Positions 50,201-61,214 of a DNA stretch of 64,000 nt are shown piece after piece; the stretch's first letter is position 1, and every line of letters starts with the position of its first letter. The DNA comes from Amphiura filiformis (lineage: Eukaryota > Echinodermata > Ophiuroidea > Amphilepidida > Amphiuridae): positions 56,394,258 to 56,458,257 of the forward strand of contig NC_092635.1 in NCBI RefSeq assembly GCF_039555335.1, read 5' to 3'. The notes below the pieces were generated by a model that did not search any database, was not told the DNA's origin, and saw only the letters and a program-made list of their open reading frames with translations. The translations under genes and the position numbers were made by a program.

Positions 50201-53200
50201 TGTGGCGCCACCGTAAACGGACCACCCATTGGCATCGGCATCGACATCGGCATACTGACCACCGGGCCACCCATGATTGGTCCTCCCATCATTGCTTTCT
50301 GTAGAGGAACCATTCTCCCCGGCATAGCCCCTGGAGGTGGCGGCAATGGCTGACTGATGGGTCTGTGTTGTGCTGCACTGATGAGTTGTGGTGCAGGGAC
50401 TATCTGGATGATTTGGGGCTGCTGATTCTGTGGCTGCGGAGACATTGGAGGCATGGACACTGGATCAGGTCTCTTGTGGTCAAATCTGTCAACAGGGAAT
50501 GCAAGAAAAAATAGAAAAATGCCATGTTTGAGACAATGCAATGTAGTAAAAGGTGCAACTATCTTAAACACATGTTTGGAAGGTTTATAAAAAAGAATTA
50601 TTCAATTATCATCTGGTACTGTATTGTTTGTAAGAAACGTGTACGCGCTATTTGAACCAATCAGAGGTGCATAGCAACAACAGGACTGATCGATTGTAAG
50701 CTTTAGGTGATTCCTTGTAAAATTGTAGGATTTAATTGGATTAAAATTATAAATACTTATGTATACTTATTTCAATTGAAGTGTTTAAGAATGAGAATAA
50801 AGGTATTGTTTTTAGCCACTGTCGTGTATCTATCGTCTCATATAACACGCGACATCATTATTTTTGGCGTAAAACAACTCGGCTTTGCTTCGTTGTTTTA
50901 CTTAAAATAATATTGTCGCCTGTGTTATATGAGATGATAGATACACTCCAGCGGCTAAAAACAATACCTTTATTCTCTAAGTATAGGCCTAATTCGAGTT
51001 CAGAAACAGAGCAGTGACTGGGCACATTTTTTTATACATTTTTTTAATGTAATTAGATCCCATTTAAGCTGTACATGAAAGCTGTATATTGTTTACATGA
51101 GATGTACATTGTATTAAAACTGTTCAGTCTAAGTAGTGACTCAGGTCACATGACTATGATCATGATGATTGAGGTCACATGACTCGGTCATGAATCATCA
51201 AGGCAAAAGTAATACACAGCTTTCCTTGATCCTTGACAGAGCAAGCACAACTGAAGGTTACTATTATCTAGAAAACATATGGTAGTATGGAGTCATGTTC
51301 TTTCAGGGACAAAAACCATAAGATCAACAAAGCCCTATCTACTTCACTTCAAGAAATTGAAAAATACAAACTTCTTTAAGGTGGTACTACATTTGTACAC
51401 CCCTTGATAAATTTGTGACTATTTTTGCATTTTTCTAAAAAAATAATATCACACTGGTAACAAAAGTTATGTACATGTATATTATAGGGCAATGAATCCA
51501 GTTACTACACTGGAATTTCAGTGACTCAAGACAAGCGGTACATTATTTATGATAAGAAAAGAGGTACCGCTAGAATGTACCTCATTTCTAACCACTTGTC
51601 TTGATGAATCACTTAAATTTCAGTGAAGTAATTGATTCCTTGTTTCTATATATACATATTCTTTGTTACCAGTGTGTAATTATTTTTTGAGAAAAATGCA
51701 AATTTTATCAGGGGGTGTAGTACCACCTTAAGCTTTCAAGAACATTTAGCACTTAAGGGGTACTACACCCTGTGGTAAATTTGTGACTATTTTGCATTTT
51801 TCTCAAAAAATAATAACACACTGGTAACAAAAGTTATGTATATTATTGGGGCAAGGAATCCAATTACTTCATTAACAAATGGCAAATGAGTTTCAATATT
51901 TCCAAATGTAAAACACTTAGAGTCACCACAAAGCGTCATCCAATTGTGTGTACTTATAGTATGGGAAATGAAATTCTTGAAGGTGTGACGCATCATGCAT
52001 ACTTAGGCGTCGAAATATCTCATAATTTAAAATGGTCGCTGCATATCAACAATATTGTCGCCAAGGCGAACAGAGCCCTATGGTTTATACGTAGAAATTT
52101 ACACCGTTGTCCCAAGTCCATCAAACAACAAATGTACATGGCTCTTGTTCGTCCTCATTTAGAATTTGCCTGCGCTGTATGGGATCCATATACAACATCT
52201 GATATCCAAAAAATAGAAATGGTGCAGCGCAGAGCAGCTAGGTTTGTGGTTAGTAACTATAAAAGAACCGAAGGTACCGTAACTAGCATTCTAAATGAGT
52301 TACATTGGCCCACACTACAAGAACGCCGAAAAAATATCCGTCTTGCAACTATGTATAAAATTCAATCAGAAGATATAGCAATTCCAATTCCTGATTATAT
52401 TCACAGGCAAACCGTCACAAGCACCAGACAATATCATCCTCTGAAGTTCCGGTCCATGAGAGTATCATCAAATGTGTACAAATACAGTTTTTTTTCCAAA
52501 TACCATATCAGAATGGAATAACCTCCCATCATCTGCTCTAGAGTCTTGTAGTATTCAATACTTCAAAACTGCACTATGTAATAATGTAATGTAACTTAAT
52601 ATTTAATCTGTATTCTCGTAAAAGTATTTGTGTTTTCATCGTAGGCCATTTTTCTTCTCAATTAGATGTCGCTTTTGCGATTTTATTGAGTATTTGTTTA
52701 GATTTAGATTCACTGAAATTTCAGTGACTCAAGACAAGCGGTTCAGTATATATGATAGGAAACGAGGTACATCCTAGCGGTACCTTATTTATTATCATAA
52801 ATAACAAACCGCTTGACTTGGGTCACTGAAATTCCAGTGTAGTAATTGGATTCCTTGCCCCTATATAATATACATACCGATAACTTTTGTTACCACTGTG
52901 TTATTAGTTTTTGAGAAAAATGCAACAAAAAGACACAAATTTATCGAAGGGTGTAGTACCCCCTTAACCGTGTCTTATTGACAGAACACATTACATGCAA
53001 ATGAGAAGCAAGCATAAAGTGCATATACACAGAAGTCAAAGTTTGCCAGGTGCATTGGTGACATAATGCAGAGGTACCCTATTTAGTCCTTCAAGAATGA
53101 CACACAAATATGACAAGTCTGGACTCTTCAAAACTCTTCAAACATACTTGGGCCTCATAAAAAATTGCTTTGATTGGCGTAACCCGACCGACCCTAAAAG

Positions 53201-56200
53201 TAGGCCTGACCCTGACTTTTTCTGCAAAAAAAATATAAATAAATAAAAAAATAATCAAATTAAATTTTAAAAAAAAAGAAGAAAAAAAGTTCAAAGGCCT
53301 TTAACAAATACAATTTACAGCTTCAAAGTAAAAAAAAAAATCCCTACCTACCTACTCTTAATTTTTTTTATGTTACGCCAATCAAACAATTTTTTTTTAC
53401 GGCCTTACCTGCATTCATCCCCGTATCGGCACTTCCCCTTCATGTAGAACTTGCACATAACTGGTGGCGTGCTGGTCTTATCATGAGCATATGGACAATT
53501 GTCTCCAGATTTACACAGTCCATACAGATAATACCTGCAAAAAAACCAATAACGGTCATTAATTTAAAGTGAACACTTGAGCTGAGCTCTCTTAAGTCGG
53601 GACTCTTATCTCCTTTGAGCTGTCCCCCTCTGAACTGGTTGTTTATACAGGTGACTATGGCCAGTGTGTATTCAGGAGGGTGGACTCTTATCTCCTTTGA
53701 GCTTTCCCCCTCTGATCTGGCCCTTTACACAGGTGACTATAGCCAGGGTGTATCCAGGGGGCTGGACTCTTATCTCCTTTGAGCTTCCCCTCTGAACTGG
53801 TTGTTTATACAGGTAACTATGGCCAAGGTGTATCCAGGGAACCGGCCTATCTTCCCTCTCTAAAAAAATTGCAAAATTTGACCAAGTTGTCAATATTTTG
53901 AATCATCATGGGTGTCACCTGACATGTCTCATAGAAACTTGTGCACATGCATTTTAGATGATGCTGATTCCATCTACATCTATACTATGGTAGTCTGTAA
54001 GAGTGAATAAAATGTTAGACAAAATATTAGAACAAATTTGGAGTGAAAGGTTGCTGAATTCAGCAAATTTTGACTAAAAATCAGTTATTTTTGGGTTGAC
54101 TTGGGCTAGAAGAGTTGGGTGACTAAGTCGCCAATAGTCTTTAGTCGCGACTATTACTGGTAGTCGCGACTACGACTATTGAAAACCAAAAGTCGTCAAA
54201 CACAACTATATTTAAATGTTACAAAATCATGTTAAAAGCGCCAGATATCCGCACCAAAACCAACCAAATACTTACATATAAACTGTGAAAATGTGATAAA
54301 AACGTTAGTCATTGTCTTACCAATAGTAACACTATACAAACAAATAATCACAAAAGTTCATAAATCATCATTAAATTGGTCTTGTTGACTTGTTATTGTA
54401 AATTTGCACCAAACTTTCACCCGATTTTTTCGTCCAATTCTGACCACAGATAGTCGCGACTATTATAGTCGTGACTATTTGCTGCCGACTAGTCAACTAG
54501 GAAAAAAGTGACATTCGCCCAACTCTAACTTGGCCTCATTTGGCAAATAGAATCATTGGAACATGTGGATATTACAGAAGACATCTTTTTTACAAAATAA
54601 AGTACCGGTAATAAAACTGGAAGTCTAAAGAGGACGGAACATATTGTAAATCACACTCTATATTTGTTTAGTGTGCATCGGACAACACGTTGACGCCAAT
54701 ATGCTTAACCCGAACTGGGACTGGGAAATGAGCGTGCAGAGGTCAAAGGCTATTCAACGAATATCATCTTCATAATGAAGAGTAAAGTTCGGGTCAGCTT
54801 TAATAAATGTATGTATTGTAAATGCTGCCAGCTTACGCTGCTTCTCAAAAGCCGAAAATAATGCACAATATCGGGTGTTTCTATCATGCAATATTTGAAC
54901 ACGAACGTTTTCAAGATTTTGTACTTGTTGGACATTGGATTTGAAGGAGTCCACAAATTGTTTGAAACCATAAATATGTGTGATTAGTGCGTTAAAGCAA
55001 ACCCTTGGAGCAGTGTAATTCCAGGCCAACTCACCAAAGGGCGAGTTTGGGTATTGATAGATAGATATGATCAGTGAGAAATGAAAAACCAGAAAATATG
55101 AGCCTGGAATTAATAAGGCGTCATTAAAATTACGCAATATCGTATATCATATATGTCGTTGTCAAAAATGCAAGTTTGGGGAGATTTTTTGGCACGCTGA
55201 AAGGGGGGGGGGGGGTTTTGGCAAGTCAAGGGCAAAGATTTTTTGGTGTGATGAAAGTGGGGAACAAGCAAGTTTTGGTAAACTGTTTTGAGAATTCCCC
55301 ACTTGGGAGTACAAATAATTATTGCACACTCCCTTAGCACGCCTGAATGACTTCATATCAGTATCATTTATCACAATTCACTATTGTTCGTGTGGGAAAA
55401 TACAATTGCGAGTGAATTGTATTGTGTGTTGCACTCATCGTCATCGATGCATGCAAACATTTGGGAGGGTTCTGAGTTAGCAAAACTGACCAGCAACTTC
55501 ATGGGATAATTTACTTGGTGCTGGAAAGGCACCTACATGTACATGTACATATATGTACATGTAGTCAATATTGCTTGATTGCCAAAATTTGGATAATTTA
55601 CCACATTGAGCTGCGCTTGTAATGTTTCTAAACTAATTGCAGGGAAGGTCTACATTATCTCTGAGGTAAGATGGATGAACTTTACTTTTGATGAGCACTG
55701 CAACTTAGCATTTCTTTATTTGTGCAGCAGACATACATCAATGTATGTTACAATCCCTCCGATTCTGAAGCAGGGGTCGGATTCTTGTGTGTCTGTGTGT
55801 CCTGGACCCCTTACTTTTTGTATTGGACCCCTTAAATTTAAAGTTGAAACTGACCGACGGCGACGGGTCAGATCAAAACTTCATGGACCCCTTCAAATTT
55901 TACGATGCACAGAAGTTTTTATCATTTAAATTCTTTGCCGAGTTGCTCATAAATTTTTTTTTCACTGTCGATACAAAAAAGGTACCAATTAGACACAGAA
56001 AACCTAAGAAATCTTCTGAATAGAGCGTTCAAAAATCATGAAAATAATCGGTCAATACAATGACAATGCAATAACAATAACATCAACATTGGCAAGTTAT
56101 CATATATTCCTAGTTGTGCATGGAGACCCCTTCTCACTGACAGTAAATTCTGGCTACATGCTGACTTTTCCCATTCAATTTATATAGCATGTGATTAATT

Positions 56201-58709
56201 CGCTGTTCTTAATTTGGCTCCAGAACAGGCCTGGTTGGTACAAATGCTTTTGACCTCAAATTAAAGGAGGATTTTGTGATCCTAGCATCCTCTTTTATGA
56301 CATTTTTCAGTACATATCCTATCCATGAAAAACGCTTATTCCCAAACTTTCAGTTGAGTCCAAGGTCTTATATCCAGCCATGCGTCCACCCGTCTTTAAG
56401 ACGGGCTAATCTAATTTTAGACGGGTGGATTTAATGGATTTTACAGATGTGATAGGTCTAAAACAGATGATTTTAAGGTTATATGAACTTGAGACTAATT
56501 CATAGTGACATGTACATGTAAAGGCCAAATCAGGACATATTTGACCCCAGTGCCCCTTCCATGGGTATAGACAAGTTGTTTTATATTTGAGGGTCAAATT
56601 TTGGTATCTGCTTTGACGGGCGGTTTCTGATTTCTGGCTAAGACTCTAGTTGAGTCCGATTTTACGTTTGCAAGTTATTATGCATGATTAAATTGTGTAT
56701 TACACTGTACTGCATAGGCCAGTGTTGTAATTTCGTTCTGGTACACAATGAACAAAATTCGAATTTGACAATAAACGAATTGGTCTGCAAGAAATTTTGG
56801 TACAACATTATGTATAGCGGCTATAGCCAGAGGTTTCCAGTGGTATAAAATCTCAACTTTTTTTGAAAAAAAAGGGGGGGGGGATGATAAGAAAGTATAC
56901 ATGCGCCTTTACACTGCGTACACGCTTAGTACACTACATGGACGCAACACGGATGTTCCAGTTTGACCAAGAAATACTTATTTTTAAGTACTGTATACAT
57001 GTCTAGTAATCAGCATTCGAATTAAGAATTTTTTTGAGGTTGTCCACCGGACAACCTCAAAAAATTGTTTGGTTGTCCGAAAATATTTTTGGTTGTCCGA
57101 AATTTATATGAACTTTTTTGTGCCGTAAAAAATTAAGTTGCAAGTTTAAAACATACACTGCCGCCAGTATTCACATGTCACACACCTTTCCTAAACTCAC
57201 CTTGTTGCTATTATAAAATATCAAATATATCCAAGAAAATTCATAAATAAATACAGGTTTATTTATCATCAATAAATTCATATTTGTGCCAGATTTTATG
57301 CTTAAAAGCATCAGAATTCATTCTTTTCAAGAAGTCAAAAGACGTAAACATCTCCATTGATAAAGTATCTCATTATTTATTCATGAGCTCATTGGGTTTT
57401 TCCCGGATGACAAAATGGGTATTTTGAAACTAATATTTTCTATGCATGTCAGGGTATAGCTGCAGGGGGTCTTGAAGCTTAAAAGCTGTGATGTCAGAGA
57501 CTGGTGTCAGAGGTCAGGTCACTCTGGTCAGGTCATGAGGTTTTACCATGATGTGCTAGCTAGCTCGTGTACCGCGACCGTGCACCGATTGATACTGCAC
57601 ACCTGCTAAGGCCAAGGTTTATGATGTTTATAAAATACTTGCTACAAATTTATGTGAAAACAACATTTTTTGTCATGATTTCTTCTGAACATTTCAAGAT
57701 ATATGCAGTGCATTTTATGTTAAGCTTACTCTGTAACATTGGTACACATTTTTATGGTTGTCCCTCGGACAACTGCCGTCAGCATTTTGGGTTGTCCGAC
57801 GTTCATAACTTCATTGTGGTTGTCCCGGACAACCAGACAACCACTTATTTCGAACGCTGCTAGTAATGCAAGATGGGACTCTAAATTGTCTGGCGACACA
57901 TTTTCTTTTTTAGATCTTGTTGTTTAGATCTTACTTAGTACGTACCGGTACGGTATACTATCTGTTGTACTACAGTCATGCAGTCTACTTACACAACTAG
58001 AATCTAGATCAATTCAAGATGATTGACATTTTCCCAAAAATATACACCAATTTCATTTTTGTGTACGTGCATTTATTGGACTTTGTATTTAAATAATAAG
58101 CAATGCCAATGGATGATTAATACTAATATTTCTACATTTAATTTGTAAGAAGGATGTGTCAAAACATTTAGCATTGTTTGCATGTACCTCACTCCCATTC
58201 TCCCTCACTGACCTTGCCCGGCCCTGCCTGTAAATGGCATGTATGCATGTCATGCCTGCAGCAGCCCTGACATTGGCATTGCTGTGCGAGCGGATTGAAA
58301 TTGAAATCTAAAATTCCAAAACAGACAGCTGTTTAAAATATTTTGCATTGATGAACACTGGTGACAACGACACTCAGAGCAGATTTATAGACTAAATGTT
58401 TGAAATTTACTCTATGAAATCCGTAAATAAAATCAAGAAGTTGCACAAATAAGTTAAAAATTCCGTGACCAAAACATACGACGATTCCGTAGTGTTACCA
58501 AGTGGCATTTTAATGACCTTGCGTCATTTTATCGCCATGTTCAAACCAATTTTCCACACAAACGCAAGTAAATTTAGCAATTTCATTTCATCTCACAATA
58601 AAAAACCTTATTGTCTTACAAAAAAATCTATCATATCAAGAATCGTATACCTGCAAGTGACATTTTTACGCCAATCCTGGAAGGAGGATCGTGCGCCTGA
58701 TGCAGCCAT
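43629..58709 (-). CDS. MKRN1: Makorin-type RING/CCCH E3 ubiquitin ligase, complete in seven coding exons
   Basis: Coding exons, 5' to 3' on the minus strand: 58709-58651, 53534-53409, 50485-50082, 48629-48331, 47621-47407, 45173-45063, 44292-43629. They sum to 1878 nt, 625 residues plus TGA. Domains: CCCH-1 (C19,C27,C33,H37), CCCH-2 (C47,C55,C61,H65), a Gln/Pro/Met-rich linker ending in a PAM2-like [14 protein letters not shown] (173-186), CCCH-3 (253-271), the makorin Cys-His motif (275-302), RING (320-373), CCCH-4 (C409,C419,C425,H429) and a long acidic tail. Makorins are ubiquitin ligases that bind RNA and, in MKRN1, poly(A)-binding protein through PAM2. The tail after CCCH-4 is about 196 residues, much longer than in human MKRN1. 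Which vertebrate paralogue it matches best is unresolved, so the symbol is a family label. Confidence 0.95.
44500..44635. repeat. Inverted repeat in makorin intron 6
   Basis: GTCTTATCAGCTTCAAGATC and GATTGTGAAGCTGATAAGAC are inverted, and GGGAGGACTTTT is repeated directly between them. Confidence 0.65.
45063..45173 (-). CDS. MKRN1: Makorin exon 6: last RING cysteines
   Basis: The acceptor CTACTCCATAG and donor GTAATG bound [20 protein letters not shown], matching human SCPECRITSNFVIPSEYWVE, followed by a Lys/Glu-rich helix. Confidence 0.93.
45689..46696. mobile_element. TTAA-flanked MITE carrying a nested Tc1-like remnant
   Basis: TTAAGGGGGTGCTACACCCC and GGGGTGTAGTACCCCCTTAA are the ends. 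The arms share TTTTGCATTTTTCTCAAAAA and the inverted equivalent. Base by base it matches the elements at 51376 and 51753 outside the inserted segment (about 45962-46603). Confidence 0.85.
45962..46603 (+). pseudogene. Tc1/mariner-like transposon remnant nested in the TTAA element
   Basis: TGTGCAAAAGTTCGTTCCGC and its inverted partner (GCGGAACGAACTTATTGCAC) form the ends, inserted at a TA of the host element. Near 46220-46305 one frame reads [20 protein letters not shown] and then a stop. This matches the LNPIENLW segment near the last catalytic residue of Tc1 transposases. Most of the transposase is deleted. Confidence 0.8.
47059..47266. repeat. Fold-back element in makorin intron 5
   Basis: ACTGCTCCTAAA and TTTAGGAGCAGT are inverted ends, and CAAAGCTGGATAAAGTTGT is inverted with ACAACTTTATCCAGCTTTG. 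Confidence 0.8.
47407..47621 (-). CDS. MKRN1: Makorin exon 5: Cys-His motif end and main RING part
   Basis: The acceptor TGTCCACAG and donor GTAGGA bound [20 protein letters not shown] and [20 protein letters not shown]. They carry the first RING cysteines and the zinc-binding His, and are very close to human MKRN1. Confidence 0.97.
48331..48629 (-). CDS. MKRN1: Makorin exon 4: CCCH-3 and first half of Cys-His motif
   Basis: The acceptor TTGCTGCAG and donor GTAAGT bound a Pro-rich stretch ([14 protein letters not shown]), then [20 protein letters not shown] and [20 protein letters not shown]. The latter two are close to human MKRN1. Leaves in phase 0. Confidence 0.95.
49101..49467. mobile_element. 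367-bp hAT-like element built of GTTGCCGTGGTGCCC-type sub-repeats
   Basis: The ends CAGCCCTCGAATTAA and TTAATTCGAGGGCTG are inverted. CATGTGGC flanks both sides exactly (49093-49100 and 49468-49475), an 8-bp target duplication. The interior is mostly variants of TTGCCGTGGGTGCCC, TTGCCTTGGTGCCC and TTGCCATGATGCCC. Confidence 0.88.
50082..50485 (-). CDS. MKRN1: Makorin exon 3: low-complexity linker with PAM2-like motif
   Basis: The acceptor TGTTGACAG and donor GTAAGA, phases 2 to 1, bound 134 full codons rich in Pro, Gln and Met, including [19 protein letters not shown]. Near the end, [13 protein letters not shown] fits the PAM2 pattern used to bind the MLLE domain of poly(A)-binding protein; human MKRN1 has WVNAIEFVPGQPY. 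A direct repeat ([14 protein letters not shown]) closes the exon. Confidence 0.9.
50793..50977. mobile_element. 186-bp MITE (GAGAATAAAG ends), copy 2
   Basis: Ends and arms match the copy at 19541. It lies about 300 bp upstream of makorin exon 3, in intron 2. Confidence 0.85.
51376..51731. mobile_element. TTAA-flanked MITE, uninterrupted copy
   Basis: TTAAGGTGGTACTAC and the inverted GGTGTAGTACCACCTTAA ends bound 356 bp. Inner inverted pairs include GAATTTCAGTGACTCAAGAC against its diverged inverse and GGTACCGC/GCGGTACC-like blocks. Confidence 0.85.
51753..52967. mobile_element. TTAA-flanked MITE carrying a nested LINE fragment
   Basis: TTAAGGGGTACTACACCC and GGGTGTAGTACCCCCTTAA are the ends. 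The sequence follows the 51376 copy up to CAATTACTTCA near 51870, is broken by the LINE, and resumes at CTGAAATTTCAGTGACTCAA near 52709. Confidence 0.85.
51870..52705 (+). pseudogene. 5'-truncated LINE (reverse transcriptase C-terminal end)
   Basis: An open frame of about 210 codons (51886-52521) encodes [40 protein letters not shown] and [20 protein letters not shown], typical of the C-terminal part of CR1/Jockey-like reverse transcriptases. A T-run near 52490 shifts the frame; the shifted frame continues [20 protein letters not shown]. The 3' tail ends in GTTTAGATTTAGATTCA. TTCA occurs at both junctions, a possible target duplication. Confidence 0.88.
53409..53534 (-). CDS. MKRN1: Makorin exon 2: CCCH fingers 1 and 2
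   Basis: The acceptor TTTTTTTGCAG and donor GTAAGG bound [18 protein letters not shown] and [16 protein letters not shown], two C-x7-C-x5-C-x3-H fingers (first Cys of finger 1 in exon 1, His of finger 2 in exon 3). Confidence 0.95.
53597..53845. repeat. 3 x 82-bp direct repeat in makorin intron 1
   Basis: GACTCTTATCTCCTTTGAGC starts at 53601, 53683 and 53765. Each is followed by a TCCCCCTCTGAACTGG-like and a CAGGTGACTATGGCC-like block. Confidence 0.9.
54111..54530. mobile_element. Element with TAGTCGCGACTA sub-repeats
   Basis: AGAGTTGGGTGACTAAGTCG and the inverted GACATTCGCCCAACTCT are the ends. TAGTCGCGACTA palindromes occur at both inner flanks (54142-54180 and 54448-54478). A clean target duplication was not found. 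Confidence 0.65.
54531..57010. other. Makorin intron 1, part without recognised features
   Basis: A G run near 55203 and an A/G run near 56870 were noted, and the short palindromic ACATGTACATGTACATATAT near 55537. No conserved exon seen. Confidence 0.5.
57011..57859. mobile_element. 849-bp hAT-like element built of GGTTGTCCGG sub-repeats
   Basis: CAGCATTCGAATTAAG and CTTATTTCGAACGCTG are inverted ends. CTAGTAAT flanks both sides exactly (57003-57010 and 57860-57867). GGTTGTCC or its inverse GGACAACC occurs about ten times, clustered within 110 bp of the left end and 120 bp of the right end. The middle has no transposase. Confidence 0.88.
58651..58709 (-). CDS. MKRN1: Makorin exon 1: start codon and first Cys of CCCH-1
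   Basis: CAAGATGG is a good start context. The exon encodes [19 protein letters not shown] and ends with donor GTATAC in phase 2. Human MKRN1 has WTKQVTCRYF at the same place, and the split CR codon joins exon 2 correctly. Confidence 0.85.
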
Positions 58710-61214
58710 CTTGTGACATTGCCAGCCCATAAAGATATCCACAATGCAGTGCGCGACCCACCCAGATTGATAAAATTAGTGCAGGGATCATCTGATCATA
58801 TCAATAACAAAAAAGTTTTGACAGGTGCGAAATCGGAACCCCAGGAGCGGAACGCTCTTGAAATTCGCAAACAAAAGTTTCAACATTTCGATAATAGGCT
58901 TAACATTCCACTGTATTAATTGAGCCACTCAGGTGGAAATACTGATATACATGTATTAGGCTTTCAAAAATATTAAAGTTGACTTGCCCTTTAGGGTCGG
59001 TCGAAATTCCTTCTTTTTTTTCTTTTTTTGTTGTTGCAATTTCTGCAAAATATGACGTGACGCCTAATACTTTGCATAGAGAATTTGAGAGAAATAGAGA
59101 TAGTATGGGCTTTAAAATGACCAAAAAATGAAATGTACGCGTCTTCAGGCGTGTGTTTATCGAAAATACTGGAAATGTGATTCAAATCAATGCAGGAAAC
59201 ACGACTGAACACAATTTCCATCCATCTCTGATTTCCATCCAAACAGCGTGACTGTGTTTACGCTGCCAAAATTAACGAAACAAATGCAGAATAGAGTCAG
59301 AATTTTGTAGCCTAATTGACGATTTTATGCGTTTACTTTTATACCGCAGTTTAACATATATAATTAATATTATAAACCAAAATATGACATTTCCTTTATA
59401 GTCAATTTTTTTTTTAAAAGCGACTGTGTTTTTTCAGATTTTTGGGTCGGTCGATAAGGGCACGTCAACTTTTAAGCCTTATTTGGGAATTCTGGCCGTG
59501 GTCGAGTGTATCAATGTATGCCTATGATTATTCTCCACTTTTCGGGGTTTTTTTTGGTTTTTTGGCGTTAGGCCTATAGGCCTATTTGAAAAATGGATAG
59601 GCCTACACTTGTATGAGCCCTGGGGTAATGAGCAGATTTTATACTTTATATATAGGCCTACTGCCGGGGCCTACTGCAGCCTAAAATGTAAATCATTTTG
59701 ATAAAACCTGATAGGCCTACTTGTTACGTATATCACTGATTGTTCAATATTTATATCTAAGCAAATTATGAATATAGCATAAAAGTTCATCTGCCTATAA
59801 CATCTTCTCTGGCCTATAGACGTAGGATTTTAAACTTTTGATCTCTTGACAAGATAAGACGTAGCCAGCGGGGATGGGGGCAGACCAGAGGGGGGGGGGG
59901 CAGACGAAAAACGAATGTGAGTGCTCTCTGACAAAAAACAAAGATCCTTATTTTTAGGATCTTTGCAAAAAAATGAAAGAGAAAATAGTCTGGAAGCAAA
60001 GGAAAAGAAAAGGCCGGCAAAATTCACCCCGACCATGGGCAAAAATAGTGTAAAATACAAAGCTTTTGCGCGCTGCTCGCATACTGTCCCAAAAACGTCA
60101 TTTTCAATATGATCATGGGCCAAGTAGGGGAGACCGGGGATGGAAGTTACACGGGGAAGTTGTTGGCCTACGGTGTAAAATAGAAAGTTTGTACGGGACG
60201 CGTGCACATTGTCTCCATCATAGGCGTAGATCCCGGGGATAATTCCCCAATATTTTGCCAGGGGAGATGGTCCATACAATCACCCCCACCCCCAATGTTG
60301 ACGCCTGTATGTGGGTTTCTGACTAAATTAACCTCATATTTAGCCATTTTAGCCCCCAAAATGCCAATTTTTGCGCGCTTCGCACGATTAGATTCCACTT
60401 TTGCACCATATTTCATCATTTTCGCGCGCTTCGCGCATTTGTACCGTAAGCTTATTTGGTCGCCAAAAGGTGCTGGATTCACTATAAATAATTCAAGACA
60501 TTTTTTCCAACCCCATCCCCCAATGTCAAAACGAAATCTACGCCACTGTGTCTCTCCCATAAGCCGACGAAAAAAACCTGTTCTACGGGCGGACGGACCT
60601 TAGGGTCGGTCGGTCGGGCTTTTTTATTATTTTTTTTTTAAAAAAAGAAAAAAAAAAAAATCACCAAAATCTGTAAATATTTGCAATTTGGGAAAATACA
60701 AAAAAAAAACTTGTACAGAAATTTTTGTTCCCAATTTGTTCAAAACCTGGGTCGGTCGGGTTTTTTTTTTTTTTTTTTTTTTTGTCGCCTAAAGTTCTTT
60801 TTTGGAAACTCGAAGACATTGCATATATACAGTCTCTTTATATAAAAAGTTATACAATCGGGATTTTTTTTCTTTTCGTTTTGCTCTCAAAATGTTTATT
60901 TTGTCACCACCCCGTCCAAGACAGCTAGCTACGCCCCTCCTTCATCAGGAGACTGGCAACCCCAAGTTCGGGATCAATGACCTTTTGGACATTACCCCAA
61001 CACTTCGGGTAACTGGTATCGGCCCCCGTCGCGGTTGAGTGATGGTTGTTATTAGTATCCAAAAGAGAAAGAAGGGAGCTAGGCCTAGAGAAGAGAAAAA
61101 AGTTAAATTGCGCGTAATTGAAGCTAATTGAGTAGGCACATGCCGGGGCCCATCATGCCTAATCACCCGCCGCACACTCGTTCATTTGAGAAAATAATAG
61201 GCCTATAGGGCTTC
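58710..61214. other. Upstream flank of makorin; repeat-rich
   Basis: The makorin promoter must lie here, but no clear TATA or initiator was picked out. Contains segments with GCGCGCTTCGCGC-type palindromes (60374-60440), an inverted GGCGTAGAT/ATCTACGCC pair (60223 and 60535), long T/A homopolymers (60624-60660, 60757-60783) and GGGTCGGTCGGG-type repeats. No gene seen. Confidence 0.5.

Noticed and set aside
55606..56023. Possible exon in makorin intron 1
   Set aside because: Open frames exist but show no conserved motif, and adding them would break the exact phase between exons 1 and 2.
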